Of a stretch of 54,362 nt of DNA, positions 1-8,891 are shown piece after piece. The stretch's first letter is position 1. The number at the start of each line of letters is the position of its first letter. The position numbers and the translations under genes were made by a program. The stretch spans positions 1 to 54,362 of the forward strand of contig NZ_JAIMBY010000020.1 of assembly GCF_026191915.1 (NCBI RefSeq). Direction: 5' to 3'. The notes below the pieces were generated by a model. It was not told the DNA's origin, did not search any database, and was given only the letters and a program-made list of their open reading frames with translations. The DNA is from Acidiphilium sp. PA (lineage in GTDB: Bacteria; Pseudomonadota; Alphaproteobacteria; Acetobacterales; Acetobacteraceae).

Positions 1-205
1 AGGGGTTCAGACCGGTCGCCCCGCCCAAATCACTACTGGCACTAAAAAATATAGGGGACCGCGCCCGCCGATGGATGAACCGTCGGCTATTCGGTGACTG
101 TCGCGAGAGTGCGGCAGTTCTTGCGACGTGCAAATCAGACGACACTACGTTCGTCAAAATCGTGACCAGCTAAAGATCGCAGAAGATATCTTATGGAAAC
201 TCGTA

Positions 206-565
206 TCAATATTCGATGCTATTTTCAGCGTTATTTGCAATATGGGGCATGAGAGCCATCTGTATTTTTGTCTCGATGGCTGGTTTCATATCGTTGGCGT
301 TAATCTCTACCGTCGGTACGCCTGGCTTGCGCAATGCCTCTTTTTTCACTGCGTCGCGCATGGGTGCATTATTCTGATAGTGTCCGTCGCCCTGATACTC
401 GATGGCAAGGATACTCACGCTGACCGCGTCGACGATGAAGATGTCGACCCGCTTGCTGTTAATCGCGCGAAATGCGTTGCGGTCCGGAGACCGCAGCACC
501 TCGCCTAGGCTTGTCTGCGTGCAGACAACACCTCCCCCGCCCTCAGGAGGCTTACGGTGCGCCAT
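206..565 (-). CDS. DUF2726-domain protein, possibly N-terminally truncated
   Basis: 119 aa. The body matches the DUF2726 pattern: a TSLGEVL start, a hydrophobic VDIFIVD strand, LAIEYQGDGHYQ, then a conserved lysine (KKEAL) and GVPTVEI. This fold is restriction-endonuclease-like, with acidic residue, E/Q and K as the likely metal site, but activity is unproven. The first 15 residues are Pro/Gly-rich and unlike the family, and an in-frame stop lies at 581-583, so part of the usual N-terminus may be lost. The DNA is more AT-rich than the efflux operon next to it. The 205 bases to its left hold no gene I can support. Confidence 0.6.
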   Translation of the reverse strand: MAHRKPPEGGGGVVCTQTSLGEVLRSPDRNAFRAINSKRVDIFIVDAVSVSILAIEYQGDGHYQNNAPMRDAVKKEALRKPGVPTVEINANDMKPAIETKIQMALMPHIANNAENSIEY

Positions 566-636
566 CCCGCCTGCGAGATGTCATGAAACCCGACTGGAAA
601 AACCGCCGCATCGTCGCCTCAAGGAACGCGCCAGAG

Positions 637-1128
637 CTAACGCTCGATCTGACGGTCCAACCCCGTCAGATTAGCCCTGATGGTCACCAGCGTGTCGAGA
701 AACTGCTCGGTCGCCGTCTCGGATAACCCACGCACGGCCTCACGGCGCACCGCGCCACGGATCAGGTCGATCGCCTTCAGCACCGGATAAGCCGCCGGGG
801 TCGGCCAGATCGTACGCACCCGCCGGTCGGTCTCGTGGCTGCGCCGCTCGATCAATCCTTGCTGCTGCAAGCTGTCGAGCAGGCGCACCACCATGATCGG
901 TTCGACATCGAGCCGGCCGGCCAGCGTCACCTGATGCAGCCCCGGCTCATGGGCGATATGCACCAGCGTCGTTGCCTCGGACTGGTTGAGCGGCAATCCC
1001 GCCTCGCGCGCGAGCTGAATGAACCGGCGCCGCATCAGCCGTGCCGAATCGCGCATCAGAAACCCCAGCCTGCGGCGCAGCGCATCGGCATCCTCCGGCA
1101 CCACCGCTGGGCTTGGCCGATCGTTCAT
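637..1128 (-). CDS. MarR-family transcriptional regulator of the efflux operon
   Basis: 163 aa starting at the ATG that overlaps the RND stop codon (ATGA, 1125-1128); a longer frame to 1164 is unlikely because it would run deeper into the pump gene. Winged-helix features: NQSEATTLVHIA helix, LAGRLDVEPIMVVRLLDSL recognition region (about residues 60-80), and a wing with RRSHETDRRVRT. MarR proteins are homodimeric repressors released by small aromatic or drug-like ligands. Being the last gene of the pump operon implies autoregulation, and the dyad at 5502-5528 upstream of the first gene is the natural operator. Confidence 0.9.
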   Translation of the reverse strand: MNDRPSPAVVPEDADALRRRLGFLMRDSARLMRRRFIQLAREAGLPLNQSEATTLVHIAHEPGLHQVTLAGRLDVEPIMVVRLLDSLQQQGLIERRSHETDRRVRTIWPTPAAYPVLKAIDLIRGAVRREAVRGLSETATEQFLDTLVTIRANLTGLDRQIER

Positions 1129-4100
1129 GCGCCGGCCACCGGCACAGCAACCCGGCGGCGCCACGCGAGCCGATGCGACAGCCGATCCAGATACAGGTAG
1201 ATCACCGGCGTGGTGTAGAGTGTCAGCACCTGCGAAACGAGCAACCCGCCGACGATCGCGATGCCGAGCGGCTGGCGTAGATCAGACCCGGCGCCCTGCC
1301 CCAGCGCCAACGGCAGGCCACCGAAAATCGCCGCCATCGTCGTCATCATGATCGGGCGAAACCGCATCAGACACGCTTCATGGATCGCCTCGAGCGAGGA
1401 TTTACCGCGCGTGCGCTCGGCCTCCAGCGCGAAGTCGATCATCATGATCGCGTTTTTCTTGACGATGCCGATCAGCAGAATGATGCCGATGATCGCAATC
1501 ACCGTCAGCTGATCGCCCACCACCATCAGCATGATCAGCGCGCCGACCCCTGCCGATGGCAGCGCTGATAAAATGGTGATCGGGTGGATATAACTCTCAT
1601 AGAGCATGCCGAGCACGATATAGACCGCCAGAATCGCCGCCCCGATCAGCAGCGGCATCGAGGCCAGCGAGGATTGAAACGCCTGTGCGGTGCCTTGGAA
1701 AGAGCCCGCCAATGTGATCGGTGTCCGCATCCGGCTTTGCAACTGATCGATCAGATTGACCGCAGTACCCAGCGACACGCCGGGAGCCAGGTTGAACGAC
1801 AGGGTGACCGAGGGAAACTGCCCCTGGTGATTGACGGTCAGCGGCTCGACCTTGCTGACGTAATGCGCGACCGCGCTGAGCGGAATCGCCCCGACCGCCG
1901 CGGCAGGACTTGAGCTCCCACTGTTACCGCTTGCGGCGCTTATCGTTGCGGCACTGGTACCGTTCGTGGCGCTCGCCCCCGCCGTGCCGGTGCCGGCGGC
2001 CGGAATATAGATATCCTGCAACGCCGCCGGCCCGGTCTGGAACTGCGGCTCAACCTCCAGGATAACCTTGTCCTGCGTGGTCGAGGTATACACCGTCGCG
2101 ATCTGGCGCTCGCCGAACGCATCGTAAATCGTATTGTCGATCGTCGCCATCGACAGACCGAGCCGGTACGCCGCATTCCGGTCGACCTCGATCGCGATAT
2201 GCGGCGACGCGACCAGCTGATCCGTCGCGACATCCTGCAACTGCGCCAGCTTGCTCATCGCCGCCTGCAAAATCGGCGCCCAGTGGTTCAACTCATCCGA
2301 GTTGGGGTCGGTCAGCGTGTATTGATACTGATCCTGCGTCAGCTTGCCGCCGACGCTGATGTCCTGCTGCGCCTGCATGAAGAATTTCGCCCCGACCACC
2401 TGCGCCACTTTTGGCCGCAGGCGCTGGATGATCGCCTGGGCCGAGGCGCGCGTGCCGAACGGCTTGAGCTGGATGAACATGCGCGCGGTGTTCTCGCTCG
2501 CATTACCCCCGGTCGCACCGGCGAACCCGACCACGCCGGCAACGCCTGGATCGGCCAGCACGATTTTGGAAAATTCCTGTTCGATCTTCGACATCGCCGC
2601 GAAGGAAATGCTCTGCTTCGCCTGCGCCTGACCGAACAGAAACCCGGTATCCTGCTCGGGGAAAAACCCTTTCGGAATGATGACATATAAAAACACCGTC
2701 ACCCCGATCAACCCGAGCGTGGCTGCCAGCATCAGCGGCTGATGGCGAAATACCCAGATCAGTCCACGATCGTACCGCGCGATGACCCGCGCGAAAAATG
2801 CCTCCGCAGCCCGGCTGAACCGGCCCGGATTGTCGTGCCGCTCACGGGTCAGAAACTGCGCGCACATCATCGGCGTTAGCGTCAGCGACACGAAGGCCGA
2901 AATCACCACCGCAACCGTCACCGTCACCGCGAATTCCTGAAACAGGCGCCCGACGATGCCGCCCATGAACAACAGCGGAATGAACACGGCGATCAGCGAA
3001 AACGTGATCGAGACGATGGTAAAGCCGATCTGCCCGGCGCCCTTGATCGCGGCATCATGCGGCGTATCGCCCGCCTCGATATAGCGCACGATATTCTCGA
3101 TCATCACGATCGCGTCGTCCACCACGAAGCCCACCGCAATGGTCAGCCCCATCAGCGACAAATTATCGATACTGTAGCCGAACAGATACATGATCCCGAA
3201 CGTGCCGATCAGCGCGAGCGGCACCGTCACGCTCGGAATGATGGTCGCCCACATCCGCCGCAGGAACAAAAAGATCACCATCACCACCAGTGCGATGGTG
3301 ATCAGCAACGTCAGCGTCACGTCATTGACCGAGGAGCGGATCGCCTGACTGCGATCCGACACCAGCACGACATGTACCGAAGGCGGCAGCGACGCCTGCA
3401 GCCCGGGCATCAGTTTCTTGATCTGGTTCACCACATCGATCGTGTTCGCGCCATCCGCCCGCTTGACCAGCAGCAACTCGCCCCGATGATTGTCGAACCA
3501 GGCCCCGGTGCGCGGGCTGACCGAAGAATTGATCACGTCGCCGACATCGCCCACCCGGACTGGCGCGCCATTGCGATAGGCGATGATCACCCGGCGGAAC
3601 GCGCGCGCGCTGAACAACTGGTCGTTGGTATCGAGCGTGGTGGTCTGCTTCGGCCCCTCCAGCGTGCCCTTGGGCGAATCCAGCGTCGCGTTGGTCAACG
3701 CGGTATCGACATCGGCAAGCCCGATCCCCTTTGCCGCCAGCAGCAACGGATTGACCTGGACATGCGCCGCATATTGCTGCTGCCCCGCAACGATGACCTG
3801 AGAAACCCCGTTCACCTGCGACAGGCGCTGCGCCATCATCGTGTAGGCGTAATTGTCGAGCTGATACAGCGGCATCGCGTTGGAATAGACCGCATAGATC
3901 AGGATCGCCCGATCAGCCGGATTATCCTTGCGATAGGTCGGCGGGCTCGGCAGGTCCTTCGGCAGCAGCCCGCTCGCCGCGTTGATGGCGGTCTGCACGT
4001 CGCCGGCCGCCCCGTCGATGCTGCGGTTCAGCACGAATTGCAACGTGATATTGGTCGAGCCGAGGCCGCTGGTCGAACTCATCGAGGCAAGCCCCGGGAT

Positions 4101-4319
4101 CGCGGCAAACTGCTGTTCAAGCGGTGCCGCCACCGACGATGCCATCGTATCCGGGCTGGCACCCGGCAGCGAGGCGGTGACCTCGATGGTCGGAAAATCG
4201 ACATTCGGCAGCGCCGCCACCGGCAGTTTGGTATAGGCGATGATGCCCGCCACCAGAATGCCTGCCATCAGCAGCGAGGTTGCGATCGGCCGACGGATGA
4301 ACCCTGCCGAAATATTCAT
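1125..4319 (-). CDS. RND multidrug efflux permease (HAE1/MdtB-MdtC type)
   Basis: 1064 aa, full length for the family. It starts with the standard N-terminal cytoplasmic segment and TM1 (ISAGFIRRPIATSLLMAGIL). TM4 carries the proton-relay acidic pair in GFVVDDAIVMIENI (about residues 398-411), and a GxxG-rich TM12 region is present near the C-terminus. Two periplasmic porter loops follow TM1 and TM7. A Ser/Ala/Thr-rich insertion of about 40 residues (genomic about 1890-1990, minus strand) lengthens the second porter loop. The pump works as an inner-membrane trimer with the adaptor encoded upstream and an outer-membrane channel not in this window. It overlaps the adaptor gene by 4 bases. Confidence 0.96.
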   Translation of the reverse strand: MNISAGFIRRPIATSLLMAGILVAGIIAYTKLPVAALPNVDFPTIEVTASLPGASPDTMASSVAAPLEQQFAAIPGLASMSSTSGLGSTNITLQFVLNRSIDGAAGDVQTAINAASGLLPKDLPSPPTYRKDNPADRAILIYAVYSNAMPLYQLDNYAYTMMAQRLSQVNGVSQVIVAGQQQYAAHVQVNPLLLAAKGIGLADVDTALTNATLDSPKGTLEGPKQTTTLDTNDQLFSARAFRRVIIAYRNGAPVRVGDVGDVINSSVSPRTGAWFDNHRGELLLVKRADGANTIDVVNQIKKLMPGLQASLPPSVHVVLVSDRSQAIRSSVNDVTLTLLITIALVVMVIFLFLRRMWATIIPSVTVPLALIGTFGIMYLFGYSIDNLSLMGLTIAVGFVVDDAIVMIENIVRYIEAGDTPHDAAIKGAGQIGFTIVSITFSLIAVFIPLLFMGGIVGRLFQEFAVTVTVAVVISAFVSLTLTPMMCAQFLTRERHDNPGRFSRAAEAFFARVIARYDRGLIWVFRHQPLMLAATLGLIGVTVFLYVIIPKGFFPEQDTGFLFGQAQAKQSISFAAMSKIEQEFSKIVLADPGVAGVVGFAGATGGNASENTARMFIQLKPFGTRASAQAIIQRLRPKVAQVVGAKFFMQAQQDISVGGKLTQDQYQYTLTDPNSDELNHWAPILQAAMSKLAQLQDVATDQLVASPHIAIEVDRNAAYRLGLSMATIDNTIYDAFGERQIATVYTSTTQDKVILEVEPQFQTGPAALQDIYIPAAGTGTAGASATNGTSAATISAASGNSGSSSPAAAVGAIPLSAVAHYVSKVEPLTVNHQGQFPSVTLSFNLAPGVSLGTAVNLIDQLQSRMRTPITLAGSFQGTAQAFQSSLASMPLLIGAAILAVYIVLGMLYESYIHPITILSALPSAGVGALIMLMVVGDQLTVIAIIGIILLIGIVKKNAIMMIDFALEAERTRGKSSLEAIHEACLMRFRPIMMTTMAAIFGGLPLALGQGAGSDLRQPLGIAIVGGLLVSQVLTLYTTPVIYLYLDRLSHRLAWRRRVAVPVAGA

Positions 4320-5455
4320 GACGCCGGCGCCGGCGTCGGCGAAGGCCTATCGATCCTGACCTTCGCGCCATTAGCCAGGCGGAACTGGCCTTCGCGCACC
4401 ACACGCTCACCGGCGGCGAGGCCTTTGGCAATGATGGCACGACCATCCTGCAGCCGCGCCACCGTCACCGCCCGCCGCACCACCGTATCATCCGGCTGGA
4501 TCACATAGGCGTAATAACCGCTCGGCCCCTCCACCACCGCCGTCGCCGGCACCGTCAACGCCCTGGGCTGCACCGACAGCACCAGCCGCGCTGTTACATA
4601 CTCGCCGGGCCACAATGTCTCGTGGGCATTGTCAAACTGCCCCATCAAACCGATCGTACCGGTGGTGGTGTCAATCAGATTATTGACGAATCGCAGATGC
4701 CCGCGGGCCAGCAGCGTGTGCCCGTCCTCGCCATACGCATCCACGGTGAGGCCATTTTGCGTCTGATGGCGCCGGATTGCGGCGAGACTGGCCTGGGTGA
4801 CCGCGAAACCCACATAGATCGGCTTGGTCTGAGCGATCGTGACCAGCGTCGTTGCCTGCGTCGTCTGCACGACGTTACCGAGATTGACCAGAATGGCCCC
4901 GGTCCGCCCAGCGATCGGGGCGCGAATGAGCGTATAGCCCAGGTTGAGCCGGGCGGTTTCGACCGCGGCGGCATCGATCTTCACCGCCGCCTGCAGTTCC
5001 GCGACCGTGGCGCGCTGATCCTGATAGATCTTGGCCGAGGTATAATTCTGCCGCACCAGCGGACCATAACGCGCGAGATCACCCTCGGCACCGTTCAGCG
5101 TCGCCTGATCCTTCGCTTCTGTCGCAACCGCCTGATCCAGCGCCGCCTGGTACGGCCGTGGATCGATCAAAAACAGCCGCGCCCCGGCCTTCACCGCCTG
5201 CCCCTGGGTGAAAAACACCTTGGTGATCTGCCCATCGACCTGCGGCTTGACGGAAACGGTGTTGAACGCCTGCACCGTGCCCAGCCCCTGCACCTCATCG
5301 CGCACCGGCCCTGCCGTCACCGTGCTGGCCAGCACCGGCACCATGGCGTGAACCACCGGCCGCGACGCCGCCGCCCGCATCGTCAGGGCCCGCACCCCGA
5401 ACCCGATCGCCACCAGTGCCGCCAACCCAAGCCCCAGGCGCCCTAGCCGTGCCAT
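4316..5455 (-). CDS. RND efflux periplasmic adaptor (membrane fusion protein, MdtA-like)
   Basis: 379 aa. An N-terminal signal-anchor (about residues 5-25) is followed by the lipoyl half-motifs (VSVKPQVDGQITKVFF; IRAPIAGRTGAIL), an alpha-hairpin, and beta-barrel and membrane-proximal domains. It bridges the inner-membrane pump and an outer-membrane channel. It is the first gene of a three-gene operon (adaptor, pump, MarR), with ATGA overlaps at both junctions. The dyad at 5502-5528 lies about 47 nt before the start. Confidence 0.95.
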   Translation of the reverse strand: MARLGRLGLGLAALVAIGFGVRALTMRAAASRPVVHAMVPVLASTVTAGPVRDEVQGLGTVQAFNTVSVKPQVDGQITKVFFTQGQAVKAGARLFLIDPRPYQAALDQAVATEAKDQATLNGAEGDLARYGPLVRQNYTSAKIYQDQRATVAELQAAVKIDAAAVETARLNLGYTLIRAPIAGRTGAILVNLGNVVQTTQATTLVTIAQTKPIYVGFAVTQASLAAIRRHQTQNGLTVDAYGEDGHTLLARGHLRFVNNLIDTTTGTIGLMGQFDNAHETLWPGEYVTARLVLSVQPRALTVPATAVVEGPSGYYAYVIQPDDTVVRRAVTVARLQDGRAIIAKGLAAGERVVREGQFRLANGAKVRIDRPSPTPAPAS

Positions 5456-5501
5456 CAGGCGTCGCCTGTCCGGATCGATCGAAACAATGTCATATGGAAC
5501 C

Positions 5502-5528
5502 CTTATCGTAGATAAACACTACGATAAG
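5502..5528. promoter_or_regulatory. Perfect 10-bp inverted repeat, probable MarR operator
   Basis: CTTATCGTAG and CTACGATAAG are separated by 7 bases, 47 nt upstream of the adaptor start. It is an AT-rich dyad in a GC-rich background, with the length and position expected of a MarR-type operator. The only regulator in the operon is the MarR gene at its end. Binding is inferred. The surrounding gap 5456-5697 holds no convincing gene. Confidence 0.65.
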
Positions 5529-5697
5529 CCGCGCCTCGCCGGCCGACAATTCGCGAAAACCGCTCGAAATGTATCCGCCGGCGCGGGCTAACCCGCCAGT
5601 TTCCCCGCAATCGCCTCCAGGCACGACATACACGCTCCATTCGATTTGGAATTTCGTTCCTGCGCTGCGCAAAACCGGGACCGCCTCACGCTCGGCG

Positions 5698-6048
5698 TCA
5701 CCCTGAAATCCGCTGATTCCGGCGGGCCTCGTCGGCGTATTCAGAGATTGTCATACTCGGCCTGAAAAACCGGTCCCATTCAATCCCGATCCCGCCACGG
5801 TTCGGCAGCGTCCTGATCGCCTCCAGTTCAGAGAGCCTGACGCTTCCCAGTTCGGGATACCCCATGCCGAGATCGCACAGTCCCGATGCAATATCTGGCT
5901 CGTCGGGATCAAGATCTGTGAGTAGCCAGGTTGCCCCGCCAAGGGGATCGAACAGTTTCACCACTGGCTGCGGGTTGAAATGCGGATTGCGGGCATAGTC
6001 GCGGCCGTTGGCGAGCATCGTCGCGCGTTGTTCTTCGGTGACCAGCAT
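5698..6048 (-). CDS. DUF2958-domain protein
   Basis: 116 aa; the start is chosen at the ATG preceded by AAGGAGGCACC rather than at the longer frame to 6084. DUF2958 hallmarks: PVVKLFDPLGGATWLLT, DPDEPDIASGLCDLGMGYPELG, then FRPSMTISEYADEARR. The family has unknown biochemistry and is common on alphaproteobacterial plasmids and integrative elements, usually beside ParB-like and ArdC genes, as here. It lies directly downstream of the ParB-like gene and probably shares its transcript. Confidence 0.85.
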   Translation of the reverse strand: MLVTEEQRATMLANGRDYARNPHFNPQPVVKLFDPLGGATWLLTDLDPDEPDIASGLCDLGMGYPELGSVRLSELEAIRTLPNRGGIGIEWDRFFRPSMTISEYADEARRNQRISG

Positions 6049-6107
6049 CGGTGCCTCCTTGTGCCGGGCTTTGCAGCCCGGCACGATCTCTTGAGAGTGG
6101 GTACGGA

Positions 6108-7958
6108 TTATTCCGCTGCGATCTGCTCGAATTCGGCCGGCATTCCGCGCGGCGGTGCCGCCGGCTTGGACAGATCCTCCTCCGGATCGGCAGCGTCGGC
6201 GCCTTCGGCCGGATCAGCGTCATCGGGCGATGCATCGTCAGCGCCATGCTCTGTCTCCGCGCCGTTCGGATCATCGTCGCCTGGACCCTGATTGCCGTTG
6301 TGCCGGGCGTGGCTTTCGGCGAGCTTCGCGGCCTCGTCCGCCGTCAGCGCGAACGCCGCGCCGGGGTAGATGAACCGCTCCGTCTTGAACCGATCCACCA
6401 CCGCGGCGCGGGTTGCCTTGCCGGTCTGGCGGGGCAGCACGCCGCTCGCGCTGCCGATCCGCTCGATCTCGGGCTTGGACAGGCAGGAGAGGAATTCCTG
6501 CGTGGCCATGTTCGGCAGGAACTGGCGGGCATCGACGGTCGCGCCGGCGATCCGTGCGACCGGCCCCGACTGCATCCCGAAGCCGTCGCGCAGGCAGAGT
6601 GCGTGCTTCAGCATCGCCCGCGCTCCGGTGCGGATTGTCTCTGGATCGTAGGTCAGGAGCCCCCCGGAGATCAGCGGATAGGCGATGGCGCTACGTCGGC
6701 GGTAGATTTGGCCGGGTTCGATCTTCTCGCCGGTCCGGACCTGGACATTGTCGCCGGCGAAGGCGACCACAAGCAAGGCGATCAGGGTCTGATCGTCGAT
6801 CTCGACCTTATCCAGCGCCTCATGCAGCGCATCGGTCTGGAAGTCGCCGATCATCTTGAGCCCTTCCTTGGTGACCGGCGGGCGAGAGCTCGCTTGCACG
6901 AATTCAGCCGCGGTCTCGATCTCGCCGGTATCACCGGTATCTCTGGCTTCGTCGGTTACACCCCCTGCCCCGGCGCCGGCAGTGGTCGCCGGGTTGCCCT
7001 TCGCCTTCGCCTTCGATTTCGCGACCGGCTTGGGTTCGGGCAGGCGGTAGATCACGGTCTCGATCTTGCCCGTGCGCTCATTGATGAAGCGTCCGGCGGT
7101 CTCACCCTTCCCCGGCTTCTCGCCATAGACCTTCACCGCCTTGGCGGGCAGCTTCGGTTCGCCATGCTCGTTCACCGGCAGGATGACCTGGCCCTTCGGC
7201 AGCTTCTTGCTCAGATACTCGTGCTGGGCGTTGAGATAGGCCTCGGCCTGGGTGGTGTAGCGGTTGTCCACCCCGTCCTGGCCAAACAGATCCTCTTCCC
7301 AGATGATGCCGTTCGCCGTGGCGATCTTCGCATCGAACGAGGCATCCCGGGCATAGAACCGGGTTTTGGTCAGCGCCCGCGCCAGATCCCACCACATGAC
7401 CCGCTCGGTCTTCTTCGGCTTATGCTTCTTCCAGGCTTCCGCCTGATCTTCGCGTGAGGCGCTGGCGATGGTGCGCAGATCACGCTCGTTCGGTTCATCC
7501 CCCTTGGCCATCTGGTCGAGGAGGGCGGGATGGATCGAACCGCACAGTTTGAGCCGCTTGATCACGCGGGGTGGCAGCGCGAGCGCGGTGGCGATGCCGT
7601 CCTCGGTCCAGCCACCCCCGCAGAGCGCTTCGATGGCGCGCCACATATCGACCGTGCCGAGGCCGGCGCGGACGATGTTCTCGCTGAAGGCGCGCATGCT
7701 GTCGTGATTGGCGTCATCGCCGTCAAGCACCAGCACCGGGATGGTGTCGAGCCCGGCTGCGATGCAGGCGCGGGTGCGACGATCACCGGCCTTGATCACC
7801 AGTCTGCCGTCGATCTCGCGCACGATCGGTGGCTGGATCAAGCCGATCTCGCGGATGTTAGCCGCAAGCTGGGCCTCGTAGGCTTCGTCCGGTTTGACGC
7901 GGCGGGGGTTGGCGGGGTTGGGCACGAGTGTCTTGGGATCAACCTGTCTCAGGTCCAT
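6108..7958 (-). CDS. Large ParB-like (ParB/RepB/Spo0J family) protein
   Basis: 616 aa. The start is the ATG at 7958, placed 9 nt after GGAG; the longer frame to 8162 is low-complexity and covers the leader element. The N-terminal ParB domain (residues about 5-95) has LVPNPANPRR, IGLIQPPIV and GDRRTRA, the last matching the GERRxRA motif of the CTP-binding/nuclease fold. It is followed by a helix-turn-helix (GWTEDGIATALALPPRVIKRL). The C-terminal half (about residues 340-616) is a linker rich in Lys/Ala, a second conserved region, and a very acidic tail. It is longer than segregation ParB proteins (about 300 aa) and no ParA is present, so it is more likely an element-specific ParB-like DNA-binding protein or nuclease. 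Preceded by the leader element at 8011-8142. Confidence 0.85.
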   Translation of the reverse strand: MDLRQVDPKTLVPNPANPRRVKPDEAYEAQLAANIREIGLIQPPIVREIDGRLVIKAGDRRTRACIAAGLDTIPVLVLDGDDANHDSMRAFSENIVRAGLGTVDMWRAIEALCGGGWTEDGIATALALPPRVIKRLKLCGSIHPALLDQMAKGDEPNERDLRTIASASREDQAEAWKKHKPKKTERVMWWDLARALTKTRFYARDASFDAKIATANGIIWEEDLFGQDGVDNRYTTQAEAYLNAQHEYLSKKLPKGQVILPVNEHGEPKLPAKAVKVYGEKPGKGETAGRFINERTGKIETVIYRLPEPKPVAKSKAKAKGNPATTAGAGAGGVTDEARDTGDTGEIETAAEFVQASSRPPVTKEGLKMIGDFQTDALHEALDKVEIDDQTLIALLVVAFAGDNVQVRTGEKIEPGQIYRRRSAIAYPLISGGLLTYDPETIRTGARAMLKHALCLRDGFGMQSGPVARIAGATVDARQFLPNMATQEFLSCLSKPEIERIGSASGVLPRQTGKATRAAVVDRFKTERFIYPGAAFALTADEAAKLAESHARHNGNQGPGDDDPNGAETEHGADDASPDDADPAEGADAADPEEDLSKPAAPPRGMPAEFEQIAAE

Positions 7959-8010
7959 CGGTAGCTCCATTGTGGTTGGGTTGGGTTGGGTTTTGTGTGG
8001 TTTGGTTTCC

Positions 8011-8142
8011 CTTCCAGTTTCTTCTGGAAGTAACTTCCGCGGCGCATGGCGACGGGACCGGCACCATTGCCGGCGAGCCGCCCTGCCCTGCGGCGCGCCG
8101 GAACGGCGCCGACGCGGGGCCGGGTGGCGCAGGCGGCAATGG
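8011..8142 (-). ncRNA. Structured leader element, copy A (divergent), upstream of the ParB-like gene
   Basis: Minus strand, 5' to 3': closing stem CCATTGCCG / CGGCAATGG (8134-8142 with 8064-8072) enclosing GC-rich hairpins, then a hairpin CTTCCAG-AAGAAA-CTGGAAG (8011-8030) and AAGGGAAACC. It has the same order of parts as the four other copies, but a different closing-stem sequence. A C/A-rich linker of AACCC repeats separates it from the start codon. Confidence 0.45.
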
Positions 8143-8192
8143 AGCGCAGCGGTGCCGGGCACGACACCATGCGATCGGGAACGGATTACCGG

Positions 8193-8819
8193 CTACAGAC
8201 CGGCGAACAGGTCCGGCTGGGCGACCGGGGTCTTGAGCGAGCTCTGGCCGGTCGATGGAACACGTGGTTGCGTAAAGACCCGATCGGCCTGCGTGATCTC
8301 CCCCGGAAAACACTCGCACGCGGTAGCTTTTGTGTCCGCCGGATTGGAGATGTTGGTGTCAGTCGGTCTTTGGGAGAATTTCTGGGCCAGTCGCTGGTAC
8401 TCAGAGCGTTCGCGTGCCTCGCTCTCCTGCGCCAGCAATCGCCGGTGCCAGTCGATCACGCCCGATTGTTTCAACCGGGCGCGGATGACCTGCTCGACGT
8501 CGCTGTAGGTCCAGGCGGGGTCACCGTAGCAGGGGTGGCGGATCGTCTGGTCGAGGAAGTCGATCTTCGTGGCGCGGCTCATGAAGAATTCGCTCCAGAA
8601 ACCATGTCGGTCGTACCAGGCGATATGGCCGAAAGTGTTCGACAGCCGTCCGTAGAATTTCTGGGTGAACATGGTCCCCGGGAAATCCTCCGCGATGAAC
8701 CGGAGCAGATGGTTGCCGAATTTCGCTTTGGTCGGCGCGTCATCCCATTTCGTGGGGGTGAATTGCTCCGGGGTCAGCAGGGGCAGACGGATGGCGCGGG
8801 CGAGCGCGGTGGGGAGCAT
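8193..8819 (-). CDS. Conserved hypothetical protein
   Basis: 208 aa, RBS AAGGAG 7 nt before the ATG. No family recognised. It is soluble, with many aromatic residues in the first 120 residues (FGHIAWYDRHGFWSEFF), a segment WTYSDVEQVIRARLKQSG that looks helical, and a weakly conserved C-terminal third. It lies between the giant methylase/helicase gene and the ParB-like gene on the same strand, so it probably belongs to the same functional module. Confidence 0.75.
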   Translation of the reverse strand: MLPTALARAIRLPLLTPEQFTPTKWDDAPTKAKFGNHLLRFIAEDFPGTMFTQKFYGRLSNTFGHIAWYDRHGFWSEFFMSRATKIDFLDQTIRHPCYGDPAWTYSDVEQVIRARLKQSGVIDWHRRLLAQESEARERSEYQRLAQKFSQRPTDTNISNPADTKATACECFPGEITQADRVFTQPRVPSTGQSSLKTPVAQPDLFAGL

Positions 8820-8891
8820 GGCGATCTCCTTTCGGGTCTCGGTGTCGGTGGAAAGGAATGGGAGGGGCGGGAGGGGGTCGTTCCCCCTCCT

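Noticed and set aside
3057-4508. A 483-codon open frame on the plus strand opposite the RND pump
   Set aside because: Arg/His-rich, no family pattern, antisense to a full-length pump gene; a GC-rich shadow frame.
5490-5672. 60-codon minus-strand frame upstream of the efflux adaptor
   Set aside because: No RBS or family-like sequence, and it overlaps the operator dyad.
7959-8319. N-terminal extension of the ParB-like protein and overlapping frames
   Set aside because: Low-complexity Arg/Pro sequence covering the leader; the ATG at 7958 has the right RBS.
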